DNA of 31,071 bases, from the IMG/VR virus record IMGVR_UViG_3300009079_000076, positions 1 to 31,071 of that record; one strand, 5' to 3'. This document shows positions 1 through 5,647 of this stretch, piece by piece. This DNA is from a virus. The translations under genes and the position numbers were made by a program. How positions within the stretch are numbered: position 1 is the stretch's first letter; each line of letters opens with the position of its first letter. Below the pieces are notes generated by a model. That model did not search any database, was not told the DNA's origin, and worked only from the letters and a program-made list of their open reading frames with translations.

Positions 1-1
1 A

Positions 2-214
2 GCTGTCACTTATAGACTAACTGTAAGAGAGATAGACGATGGAGGGTTTCAAATTAAAGGGCAATTTGGTACTTTTGGAACTCCATTAGATCACAGTTAT
101 CCAATACCATTGGTGTTTACAGAAAAGACTGATATAGAAATTCAAGCAGAGGCTGGCAATTCTTGTGGCGGTGGTGCTACTTTCGATCTGATACTCGTCG
201 ACAATCCAGCCTAA
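2..214 (+). CDS. C-terminal fragment of an unidentified, possibly virion structural, protein
   Basis: An open frame enters from the left edge and ends at a TAA at 212..214, giving 70 residues. It is the only supported plus-strand gene in the window. The fragment is rich in Gly, Thr, Phe and alternating hydrophobic residues and ends in the beta-strand-like run FDLILVD, a look common in decoration or tail proteins of marine phages, but no motif fixes the function. It is convergent with the leftward operon: its stop codon is immediately next to the stop codon of the gene at 215..409, with no clear terminator between them. The coding call is good because the frame is open from the edge and ends exactly at the neighbouring gene; the functional guess is weak. 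Confidence 0.6.
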   Translation, partial: AVTYRLTVREIDDGGFQIKGQFGTFGTPLDHSYPIPLVFTEKTDIEIQAEAGNSCGGGATFDLILVDNPA

Positions 215-409
215 TTAGGGTCTTTGATCCCAAGGTTCTCTTTCACGGACTTCTTTTTCTGCGCTTTCTTCAGTTACTTCTGCGCAATCATCTACCGCAC
301 TGGGTAAGTCTTTTTTACCAAAGATAGCATCCCAGTTATCGTCAAATTTATTTTGGTCTGCAGCCTTGCGCTGTTTGCTACCTTTACCGCCCTGCCATTG
401 TCCGCTCAT
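215..409 (-). CDS. small hydrophilic conserved phage protein
   Basis: This encodes 64 residues, very polar and charged, with a basic N-terminal third (KGSKQRK) and an acidic C-terminal third. The central part (KFDDNWDAIFGKK) resembles a short protein of unknown function that I recall from many marine T4-like phages. No membrane segment or enzymatic motif is visible. Its ATG overlaps the TGA of the preceding gene (406..630) in an ATGA arrangement, so it is probably translated by coupling as the last gene of the leftward operon. The function is unknown. Confidence 0.7.
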   Translation of the reverse strand: MSGQWQGGKGSKQRKAADQNKFDDNWDAIFGKKDLPSAVDDCAEVTEESAEKEVREREPWDQRP

Positions 410-630
410 TTAAGTATACCTGTTAAAAGTGTTAAAGTCATGACTGTATTTAGCATAATCAACGCACGATCTTTCCACGCAAGACTGACAGTCAACCAGC
501 CAATAGAACCGATTAAAGAGAAATATAAGTCAAACAAATGGTATTGCTCGCCTGCGCTTCTGAAAGCAACTGCTAATAGTATTGCAATCGATGCAGACCA
601 CTTTATCAACCATATGGTTCTGTCACTCAC
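406..630 (-). CDS. small polytopic membrane protein; possible holin candidate
   Basis: This encodes 74 residues, mostly hydrophobic. Membrane segments are visible at about residues 8-25 and 34-53, and a third hydrophobic run at about 57-73. The start is GTG at 628..630, which overlaps the TGA of the 37-residue ORF upstream (GTGA), so translation is likely coupled. The MSDRTIWLIKW start resembles a conserved small membrane protein I associate with marine myoviruses, without known function. It lies five genes after an endolysin, so a role in lysis (holin or antiholin) is possible on size, topology and position. That is inference only; it could equally modify the host membrane. Confidence 0.7.
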   Translation of the reverse strand: MSDRTIWLIKWSASIAILLAVAFRSAGEQYHLFDLYFSLIGSIGWLTVSLAWKDRALIMLNTVMTLTLLTGILK

Positions 631-740
631 AAGTAGTGATTCCAGATATAAGAGATAATCTCAAATAAACCCATGGTTAAAACCAAACTTCCTGCAGCTA
701 AACCTAAGCCATACATCATATCAATAAACATATTAGTCAT
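627..740 (-). CDS. 37-residue single-span membrane microprotein
   Basis: An ATG at 738..740 opens a 37-codon frame that ends in TGA at 627..629. The product starts MTNMFIDMMYGLGLAAGSLV and continues with a hydrophobic stretch, giving one likely transmembrane helix at about residues 8-32. It fills the only gap in this tightly packed operon: its start overlaps the previous gene's stop by 8 bases, and its stop overlaps the next gene's GTG start in a GTGA quartet. Overlap at both ends, with composition matching a membrane helix, is the main evidence that it is real. An internal ATG at 729..731 could be used instead. The function is unknown. Confidence 0.6.
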   Translation of the reverse strand: MTNMFIDMMYGLGLAAGSLVLTMGLFEIISYIWNHYL

Positions 741-909
741 CCCGTATCATCAAATTTGGTGGTCTTTCATCTTCCATCCATTCTTCATGGAGAGTATACC
801 ACTCAAGAGCCAGTGTTTTCTTTGGGAACTTGGGGCTGACTATCACGCCTTTAGAGTTCTTCCAAAAGTATTCATCCCAACCATTTTCGCTTGTTATATT
901 AAGTTCCAC
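733..909 (-). CDS. small conserved hypothetical protein
   Basis: A frame of 58 codons begins at a GTG at 907..909 preceded by a good ribosome binding site (AAAGGAAG, about six bases upstream). A longer in-frame version would need a TTG at 969 and would overlap the preceding gene by 50 bases, so the GTG start is preferred. The protein is polar, with an aromatic-rich centre (NGWDEYFWKNSKG, then ALEWYTLHEEW), and resembles short marine-phage proteins of unknown role. No catalytic motif or membrane segment is seen. It sits between two other very small genes downstream of dCMP deaminase. Confidence 0.6.
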   Translation of the reverse strand: MELNITSENGWDEYFWKNSKGVIVSPKFPKKTLALEWYTLHEEWMEDERPPNLMIRDD

Positions 910-919
910 AGTTCTTCCT

Positions 920-1123
920 TTAAAACTTTGGTGCGTATTTGTGATAGAGTTTTGTAGATTCGTTAACAAGACCTTCTTTTTTACAAGCGTTCATCTTATC
1001 TTGAATACCATAACTCTCATCACGACCTTTTATAAATGCTCTGTGGTCGTCGCTCATTGAATAGAACCAATCATGATCGACCAGCATAGTTTCTAACTCT
1101 TTCAATATTTCAACTTTGTTCAT
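920..1123 (-). CDS. small conserved hypothetical protein
   Basis: This encodes 67 residues from an ATG at 1121..1123 with GGAG five bases upstream. An earlier ATG at 1186 in the same frame lies deep in the dCMP deaminase gene and lacks this site, so it was not chosen. The product is soluble and charged (MNKVEILKELETMLVDHDWF at the start, ending KLYHKYAPKF). The segment around SDDHRAFIKGRDES is polar and looks conserved-phage-like, but I do not recognise a family with a known function. It overlaps the 3' end of dCMP deaminase by 14 bases. Confidence 0.65.
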   Translation of the reverse strand: MNKVEILKELETMLVDHDWFYSMSDDHRAFIKGRDESYGIQDKMNACKKEGLVNESTKLYHKYAPKF

Positions 1124-1550
1124 ATTTCTCCACCTCAATGCCACATTGATGTAAAAACTCAATACCTTGATTAGTCCTGTAATCATTCTTATATATTACT
1201 TTCTTAATCCCAGATTGATAGATCAACTTGGCGCATTCTATACAAGGAGAATGAGTGATGAATATATCAGCACCCTCTCCGCTTTCTGACGACTTAGCAA
1301 GTTTTGTTATTGCGTTTGCTTCTGCGTGTAACACTTCTGGTTTTGTTTGTAAAAACTGAATGTCGCCATTTGGCCATTTAATTTCTTCTTCACAGGTATT
1401 ATCCCAACCAGATGGCATACCATTATAGCCAATGGAGATGATGCGATCATCTTTTACGACAATCGCACCAACTTGTAGCTTTTTAGCTGTACTGAGTTTT
1501 GAGAACCTTTCGGCTACGTCAATATATGCGGATACGAACTTATCCTTCAT
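1110..1550 (-). CDS. cd: deoxycytidylate (dCMP) deaminase
   Basis: The product, 146 residues, belongs to the zinc-dependent cytidine/deoxycytidylate deaminase family. It converts dCMP to dUMP, feeding thymidylate synthesis for phage DNA. The zinc site is complete: His75-Ala-Glu77 (HAEANA, with Glu77 as proton shuttle) and Pro102-Cys103-x-x-Cys106. The N-terminal VGAIVVKDDRIISIGYNGMP segment is typical of the family. At 146 residues it is shorter than T4 Cd (about 190). Its start overlaps the end of the endolysin gene by 11 bases, and its end overlaps the next small gene by 14. The ribosome binding site is weak, so coupling with the endolysin is likely. Confidence 0.93.
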   Translation of the reverse strand: MKDKFVSAYIDVAERFSKLSTAKKLQVGAIVVKDDRIISIGYNGMPSGWDNTCEEEIKWPNGDIQFLQTKPEVLHAEANAITKLAKSSESGEGADIFITHSPCIECAKLIYQSGIKKVIYKNDYRTNQGIEFLHQCGIEVEKYEQS

Positions 1551-2406
1551 CCAATAATTGCCCGAGCGTGGAAGGTCCAGCTATACCGTCAGCATCTAAT
1601 CCATTTTTGTCTTGCCATTCCTTGAGTACAATCTCAGTACCAGCACCGAAGATACCATCAGCGCCAATACCTAATGCTTCTTGCATTAGCTTAACACCAT
1701 CGCCACGTGATCCTTTACGCAATACACCGATATCTTCTAGGTCGATATCACCTTCATCTTCTTCGTGATCTTGAGAGTCGCAAGACTCTACACCCAAAGC
1801 ATGAAGTGCTTCTTCCCAGTGATGTATTCTATCTTCAAGACCGATATAACCGCCATTGATTCGACGAGTTAGTTTCTTCATGTCTTGAGTGTCAGAATAC
1901 TTATTAAGATTATTTTCATTCCAAAACCAAATTGCAGCTAGGATACCATAATTTGGATCTTCACTTAGTAGGTCTGGATTGTCAATAACTTCAGGGCAAT
2001 CCATATCTTCTGCAAACGCAAGGTAGTTGTTTTTACCAGTTAGCTGAATTGGTCCACGACCACGATAGTTCCATCCATCACCCGACTCAGTCGGTCCATT
2101 ACCCATACGGTTTGCATAAACTACATTAGCAATCGCTTCAGGGTTTCTAGCATACTCTTCAGCATCATGATCACCACGTGCGAAGTATTTACCAAAAACA
2201 GCATCCAATGCCTTTGCCGAATAGTTTAAGTTTTCGCTGAATACTCGCCAGCCACCAGACTCATGCCCACATTGTGCTAGGAATGCCGCAATACGATATG
2301 GTGTATTAATCTCGTATTTCGGAAACAACTCACGCATGGCATCACACCATGCGGAAGCATCACTACACCTTGGGAATAACTCTTTAAATTGAGAATCGCT
2401 TATCAT
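1540..2406 (-). CDS. GH19 (chitinase-like) endolysin with C-terminal peptidoglycan-binding domain
   Basis: This 288-residue protein has two domains. Residues 1-205 match the glycoside hydrolase 19 lysozyme/chitinase-like fold: the general acid is in CGHESGGW (Glu49), a second acidic residue is Glu58 in FSENLNYSA, and the family signature YRGRGPIQLTGKNNY lies at about 114-128. After an acidic linker (about 208-226), residues 227-288 form a peptidoglycan-binding type 1 repeat (RKGSRGDGVKLMQEALG, DGIFGAGTE, DGIAGPSTLGQLL). It likely cuts the cell-wall glycan at lysis. No signal peptide is seen, so it needs a holin. The start has an ideal AAGGAG site. This differs from T4, whose lysozyme (gene e) is GH24, and a GH19 enzyme suggests module replacement. 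Confidence 0.92.
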   Translation of the reverse strand: MISDSQFKELFPRCSDASAWCDAMRELFPKYEINTPYRIAAFLAQCGHESGGWRVFSENLNYSAKALDAVFGKYFARGDHDAEEYARNPEAIANVVYANRMGNGPTESGDGWNYRGRGPIQLTGKNNYLAFAEDMDCPEVIDNPDLLSEDPNYGILAAIWFWNENNLNKYSDTQDMKKLTRRINGGYIGLEDRIHHWEEALHALGVESCDSQDHEEDEGDIDLEDIGVLRKGSRGDGVKLMQEALGIGADGIFGAGTEIVLKEWQDKNGLDADGIAGPSTLGQLLDEG

Positions 2407-2409
2407 TTA

Positions 2410-2670
2410 TTACTCCTTGATGATATTAGCAATATGAGTTTCAAATTGCTCGACCTTATCAACACGGTTCGGCCAATAAATGTAATCCTTTTCTGGATTC
2501 ATTTTTAGGTTAGTTAAAAGTGGTAGAACAGCATTGTATAGTCTATTCAACCTGTCCTCTAATCCTGACGCAGTATCTGTAGTAGCACTGATAACTGACT
2601 GTGCTTCACGGACTGCGTCTAATTCACTCTCATCTACAGCCGTGAAGCCAAAATCGAAAATATCACTCAT
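2410..2670 (-). CDS. conserved phage protein of unknown function
   Basis: This encodes 86 residues, acidic and predicted mostly helical, starting MSDIFDFGFTAVDESELDAV. A central leucine-rich helix (LEDRLNRLYNAVLPLLTNL) is followed by NPEKDYIYWPNRVDKVEQF. Very similar short proteins occur in marine T4-like phages, to my recollection, without a proven role. The ATG overlaps the stop of the preceding dsbA-like gene (ATGA) and has GAGGAAA upstream, which supports the start. It is probably made from the same leftward message as the clamp and DsbA. The helical heptad-like centre could mediate oligomerisation; that is inference. Confidence 0.72.
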   Translation of the reverse strand: MSDIFDFGFTAVDESELDAVREAQSVISATTDTASGLEDRLNRLYNAVLPLLTNLKMNPEKDYIYWPNRVDKVEQFETHIANIIKE

Positions 2671-2927
2671 TTTACAATTTCCTCGTATAAAGTTTCAAAG
2701 TCCTCCGATTCGGATTGGACTTCAGTAAAGTTTTGCTTATGATATACTTTAGCAAGACGCTTTAAGTATTTAGGGTTTAAGCCAACTTCATCTTTGATTT
2801 TCACACAAATATCACGCTGTAATTCACGTTCAGAGTCTTGTCTAACCATAGAATTAGACATTTCTACGACCGCATCCTTAACAGTTTTCTTATCATTCGG
2901 GGAAGAGGGAATTATTACACTTGTCAT
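2667..2927 (-). CDS. dsbA: DsbA-like double-stranded DNA binding protein
   Basis: The product is 86 residues, against 89 for T4 DsbA, a small protein that binds double-stranded DNA and has been linked to late promoter regions. The C-terminal two thirds align with T4 DsbA as I remember it: a helix with RDICVKIKDEVGLNPKYLKR followed by LAKVYHKQNF and an acidic end with LYEEIVK. The N-terminus is variable, as expected. A GGAG site lies upstream of the ATG. In T4 dsbA sits with late-transcription and replication genes (33, 59, 32); here it is just downstream of the clamp gp45, which in T4 is also a late-transcription coactivator. Identification is by remembered sequence similarity only. Confidence 0.72.
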   Translation of the reverse strand: MTSVIIPSSPNDKKTVKDAVVEMSNSMVRQDSERELQRDICVKIKDEVGLNPKYLKRLAKVYHKQNFTEVQSESEDFETLYEEIVK

Positions 2928-2953
2928 TATATAGTCTCCGTAGAAGCAGCAGA

Positions 2954-3226
2954 TTACTCTGCTGCAGGTTCTTCAGTTGGTTCTTCTGGGGGTGTTCTAC
3001 CTTCAGGATCAGGGTCAACATCTGCATCAGCAGGTTCTTGCTGAGGGATATTAGCGTCAAGGAATGCAGCAACTTTATTCCGCAAAGCACCTACAGTTTC
3101 CAGTTCCTGAGGCTTAAACGCACCTCTAGTGGCACACGCATCAATTACAGATAACATATTACGGATATCATTCAGATTGATATCGGGAGTTTGTGCTTCA
3201 TCAGCAACAGTATTTTCTTCGCTCAT
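2954..3226 (-). CDS. acidic conserved phage protein of unknown function
   Basis: This encodes 90 residues from an ATG at 3224..3226, preceded by AAGGAAAATAAA. An upstream in-frame ATG at 3271 lies inside the clamp gene and was rejected. Residues 17-60 hold a helical core (INLNDIRNMLSVIDACATRG, then ELETVGALRNKVAAFLD). The last 25 residues are a Pro/Glu/Asp-rich, probably disordered tail. Similar 'RGAF' helical proteins occur in cyanophages, as I recall, without known function. Position between the clamp and DsbA suggests a part in replication or late transcription, but nothing in the sequence proves it. T4 gp33, the coactivator joining gp45 and gp55, is not recognisable here. Confidence 0.68.
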   Translation of the reverse strand: MSEENTVADEAQTPDINLNDIRNMLSVIDACATRGAFKPQELETVGALRNKVAAFLDANIPQQEPADADVDPDPEGRTPPEEPTEEPAAE

Positions 3227-3236
3227 TTTATTTTCC

Positions 3237-3914
3237 TTATGCATTAAACTTTGAATTTTTCTCAAGGGCAACCCAGTATGTTACTTCACCAGTCGCAAAT
3301 TGAGAGATTAATTTAGACGAGATAGACACTTTCATATCACCACCAACAAACTTAAAGTTAGAGATATTGAAGATCATCTCGAATGAAGAGTCAGGTCGAG
3401 TAGCAGACGGGATAGACATTTCATAACTGTTAGAGGTAGAGTCTTTAGTATCGGTCACCTTAACAGTAACGCCAGAACCACCTTCTTCACCTACAACCAC
3501 AACGTCACTAGAACCTAGTGCAGCTGCCGCACGTCGAATAGAAGACAATTGATCTTCAGTAATGTCCAGTTCAATCTCGCAAGCAGGCATAGTAATGTCT
3601 TTTTGCGGAGTAGTTAGGATAGAAGCATCAGAGAAGAAGTAGTTTACAGACTGACCACCCTCGCTAATCTTAACAGTCTTACCATCATCGCCAAACTCGA
3701 GGTCTGGGTCTTCAAACATACCTACAACCGAAAGGAATTCATTCAGGTCATAGATACCAAAATCCTGAGGGAAAGATTCAGCAACATTGGCTGTCGCTAG
3801 AATATTCTTTGCTTCAGAAATAGTTTTGATTACGTTACCAGCCTTTACAACGATATTGGGATTAATCGTTGAGAAGTTCTTTAGCATCGCAACCGTTTCA
3901 TTCGAGATTTTCAT
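3237..3914 (-). CDS. 45: DNA polymerase sliding clamp (gp45)
   Basis: The product is 225 residues (T4 gp45: 228). The clamp forms a trimeric ring that tethers the polymerase to DNA and in T4 also activates late transcription by sliding to the gp55-RNA polymerase complex. The order of beta-strand segments, the early MLKNFSTINPNIVVKAGN region, the acidic FEDPDLEFGDDGKTV segment, and the C-terminal YWVALEKNSKF are all clamp-like. The start is the ATG at 3912..3914 with GGAG upstream; a longer form from 3941 would begin inside the -10 box of the promoter at 3943. Having its own consensus promoter, within the end of the previous gene, suits an early replication protein. The clamp-loader genes 44/62 are not in the window. 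Confidence 0.9.
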   Translation of the reverse strand: MKISNETVAMLKNFSTINPNIVVKAGNVIKTISEAKNILATANVAESFPQDFGIYDLNEFLSVVGMFEDPDLEFGDDGKTVKISEGGQSVNYFFSDASILTTPQKDITMPACEIELDITEDQLSSIRRAAAALGSSDVVVVGEEGGSGVTVKVTDTKDSTSNSYEMSIPSATRPDSSFEMIFNISNFKFVGGDMKVSISSKLISQFATGEVTYWVALEKNSKFNA

Positions 3915-3942
3915 GTTGTTCTCCATAGTTAAAGTTGGCAAT

Positions 3943-3971
3943 ATTATACCTTATTTCTCGCCATTAGTAAA
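3943..3971 (-). promoter_or_regulatory. sigma-70 type early promoter upstream of the clamp
   Basis: On the minus strand, TTTACT (3966..3971) and TATAAT (3943..3948) are separated by exactly 17 bases. The site overlaps the stop codon end of the preceding DUF3310-like gene and lies about 30 bases before the clamp ATG. It matches the spacing and boxes of four other sites in this window, so it is probably read by host RNA polymerase early in infection. Confidence 0.8.
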
Positions 3972-4367
3972 GTGTTTTTTTGCTACTTCATCCCATTCAA
4001 GGGGAGTAACAGAATCGATAGAAGCAGGAGAGATACCAGACTCAACAGGTTTACTTGCGAGTGGTACTTCATTTGCTGGGGATGCGTTGAGGGTTTGTTC
4101 AACTCTGTCGTGCTCATAAAGGGCAAGCAAGCCATAGTGTATAACCTTCAACAGGTCTTTGCGGTGGTCAGAACGACTACCTTTTTGACCATATCGGTTT
4201 GAGTATTTATCCACGTTTCCGAGGAAGAAACCCATACCACGCCCACGATCAACAATGACCTCAGACGTTTGAATCTTATCGCCACCATAGTGTTGACTAT
4301 AGGTGGCGTCGACATATTCTTTTATTTCAGAGAGAAGTTCGCCCTCTCTAAATTTATAATTGATCAT
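3951..4367 (-). CDS. DUF3310-like protein
   Basis: The product is 138 residues. Residues 20-85 fit the DUF3310 (SaV-like) family common in phages: HYGGDKIQTSEVI, then GMGFFLGNVDKYSNRYGQKG and RKDLLKVIHYGLLAL, corresponding to the usual pattern of a short His-Tyr start, a helix around 'GNxxKYxxRxxxK' and a final 'DLxKxxxY' helix. Family members are sometimes labelled nucleotide kinases but I know of no demonstrated reaction. The last 50 residues are a Pro/Ser-rich linker and a short helix, absent in the shortest members. An AGGAG site precedes the ATG. It follows the AAA+ ATPase gene by eight bases and contains the clamp promoter at its 3' end. Confidence 0.75.
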   Translation of the reverse strand: MINYKFREGELLSEIKEYVDATYSQHYGGDKIQTSEVIVDRGRGMGFFLGNVDKYSNRYGQKGSRSDHRKDLLKVIHYGLLALYEHDRVEQTLNASPANEVPLASKPVESGISPASIDSVTPLEWDEVAKKHFTNGEK

Positions 4368-4375
4368 TTAATCTC

Positions 4376-5548
4376 CTAGAAAGCAGGTTCGTCATTATCA
4401 ATAGCATCTAACACATCACCTAGATTTACTTCAGGGGCGACCTCATTAGAGTCAATTTTACTGTATAAGTCTAAGAAGGCAGACTTTGTATCTTCATCAA
4501 AACGGTTTACACATAACTCAATAGATCTAGCACGGTCATTAAAGATAGAAAACGTTTGAGCAATGTGACATAGGCGACGAGTAGAAATAATATCTTCAAC
4601 ACCACCATCAGCATAAGTCTTGCGAATAATCTCAGACCAAGTAGTTAGCTTATCAGCAAAGTCAGTATCAACCGCACCAAACTTATCCATATGGTTCAGT
4701 AGGATCTTTTTCTCTATTGCGAGAGAAGGGTAAGGTTGCTCAACAGTAATACTGAATCGCTCCAGGAATGCTTCATCAATAATCGTAGCAGCAACAAACC
4801 TGCCATCTTCCGAACCTTGACCTTTGGTGTTAGCAGTAGCAATCACGTTGAATCCAGGAGCAGGAGTAATCATCTCACCAGTTTTCTTAATCATAACTGG
4901 CTTACCCTCAAGAACACCCTGAAGAGCCATCAAACGATTAGAAGAACGATCAACTTCATCGATCAGAAGTATCGCACCAGCTTCCATCGCTTTGATAACT
5001 GGACCCTTTTGGAAAACTGTCTCACCGTTGATCAAACGGAAACCACCGATTAGATCATCCTCATCAGTCTCAGGAGTAATCTGAACACGGACATACTCAC
5101 GCTTAGATTTAGCGCACGCTTGCTCGACCATCATTGTTTTACCATTACCAGATAGACCAGTAATAAAGGTTGGGTAGAACATACCCGAATCAATAATAGT
5201 TTTAATGTCTTTGAAGTTACCCCAGCTGACATAAGTAGAGTCAGCAGAAGGAACATAGACTTCATTGTTAGTAACAGATTGTACAGCAGTCATTAAAGGT
5301 TTACTCTCAGCTGGAGCATTAGAAGTTTGCTCAGCATTAACATTACGGAAAGGAAGGATCTGAGCTTCCAAATTCCAAACACCACGTGAAATTTTATTAT
5401 CGGCAATCATCACCTCACGGTAGACTCTACCTTTTGCAACGCCAGTAGCATCGCAGGCATCATATATATCTTTGTTACGGAAGTGGCTTCGGTCAGGAAA
5501 ACGTTTAGCCAACTCACTGTAAAGTGGAGCAAAAGCATATGTACTCAT
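4376..5548 (-). CDS. AAA+ ATPase of MoxR/CobS type
   Basis: This 390-residue protein has a small N-terminal domain (about 1-65, helix-turn-helix-like: RNKDIYDACDATGVAKGRVYREV), a linker, and an AAA+ core at about 110-350. Seen motifs are Walker A GLSGNGKT (131-138), Walker B ILLIDE (193-198), sensor-1 ATAN (237-240), a candidate arginine finger Arg264 and sensor-2 STRR (322-325). The sequence style is that of the MoxR/CobS clade, whose members act as ring ATPases partnered with VWA-domain proteins. The adjacent gene upstream (5648..7726) is such a partner. Databases often call the pair cobaltochelatase CobS/CobT, but nothing else here concerns cobalamin. The gene has its own consensus promoter. 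The likely role is remodelling a protein complex; the substrate is unknown. Confidence 0.88.
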   Translation of the reverse strand: MSTYAFAPLYSELAKRFPDRSHFRNKDIYDACDATGVAKGRVYREVMIADNKISRGVWNLEAQILPFRNVNAEQTSNAPAESKPLMTAVQSVTNNEVYVPSADSTYVSWGNFKDIKTIIDSGMFYPTFITGLSGNGKTMMVEQACAKSKREYVRVQITPETDEDDLIGGFRLINGETVFQKGPVIKAMEAGAILLIDEVDRSSNRLMALQGVLEGKPVMIKKTGEMITPAPGFNVIATANTKGQGSEDGRFVAATIIDEAFLERFSITVEQPYPSLAIEKKILLNHMDKFGAVDTDFADKLTTWSEIIRKTYADGGVEDIISTRRLCHIAQTFSIFNDRARSIELCVNRFDEDTKSAFLDLYSKIDSNEVAPEVNLGDVLDAIDNDEPAF

Positions 5549-5590
5549 AATATAATCTCTCTCTAATCAATTAACTCATTCAATACACAT

Positions 5591-5619
5591 ATTATACTAC
5601 ATTTAAACCCAAAAGTAAA
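5591..5619 (-). promoter_or_regulatory. sigma-70 type early promoter upstream of the AAA+ ATPase
   Basis: TTTACT (5614..5619) and TATAAT (5591..5596) on the minus strand have a 17-base spacer. An A-rich minus-strand stretch upstream (5623..5647) may act as an UP element. The rest of the gap 5549..5647 shows no coding potential. An AAACCC/GGGTTT inverted repeat spans the -35 box (5605..5625). Confidence 0.82.
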
Positions 5620-5647
5620 GGGTTTTTTAAACTTTTTTGATCTTTTT

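Noticed and set aside
218-231. Possible GGGTC/GATCCC hairpin terminator after the plus-strand gene
   Set aside because: The stem is only about five pairs with a bulge and has no T-run, and it lies inside the opposing gene.
910-969. Upstream TTG start extending the 733..909 gene
   Set aside because: It lacks a ribosome site and would overlap the preceding gene by 50 bases, while the GTG at 909 has a well-spaced AAGGAAG.
353-1060. Three plus-strand open frames opposite the small leftward genes
   Set aside because: They lie antisense to tightly overlapping minus-strand genes with good ribosome sites and have unlike-protein composition; treated as shadows.
5605-5625. AAACCC/GGGTTT inverted repeat followed by T-run as a terminator
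   Set aside because: The T-run lies on the plus strand, where no transcript is expected; on the minus strand no T-run follows, and the repeat embeds the -35 box.
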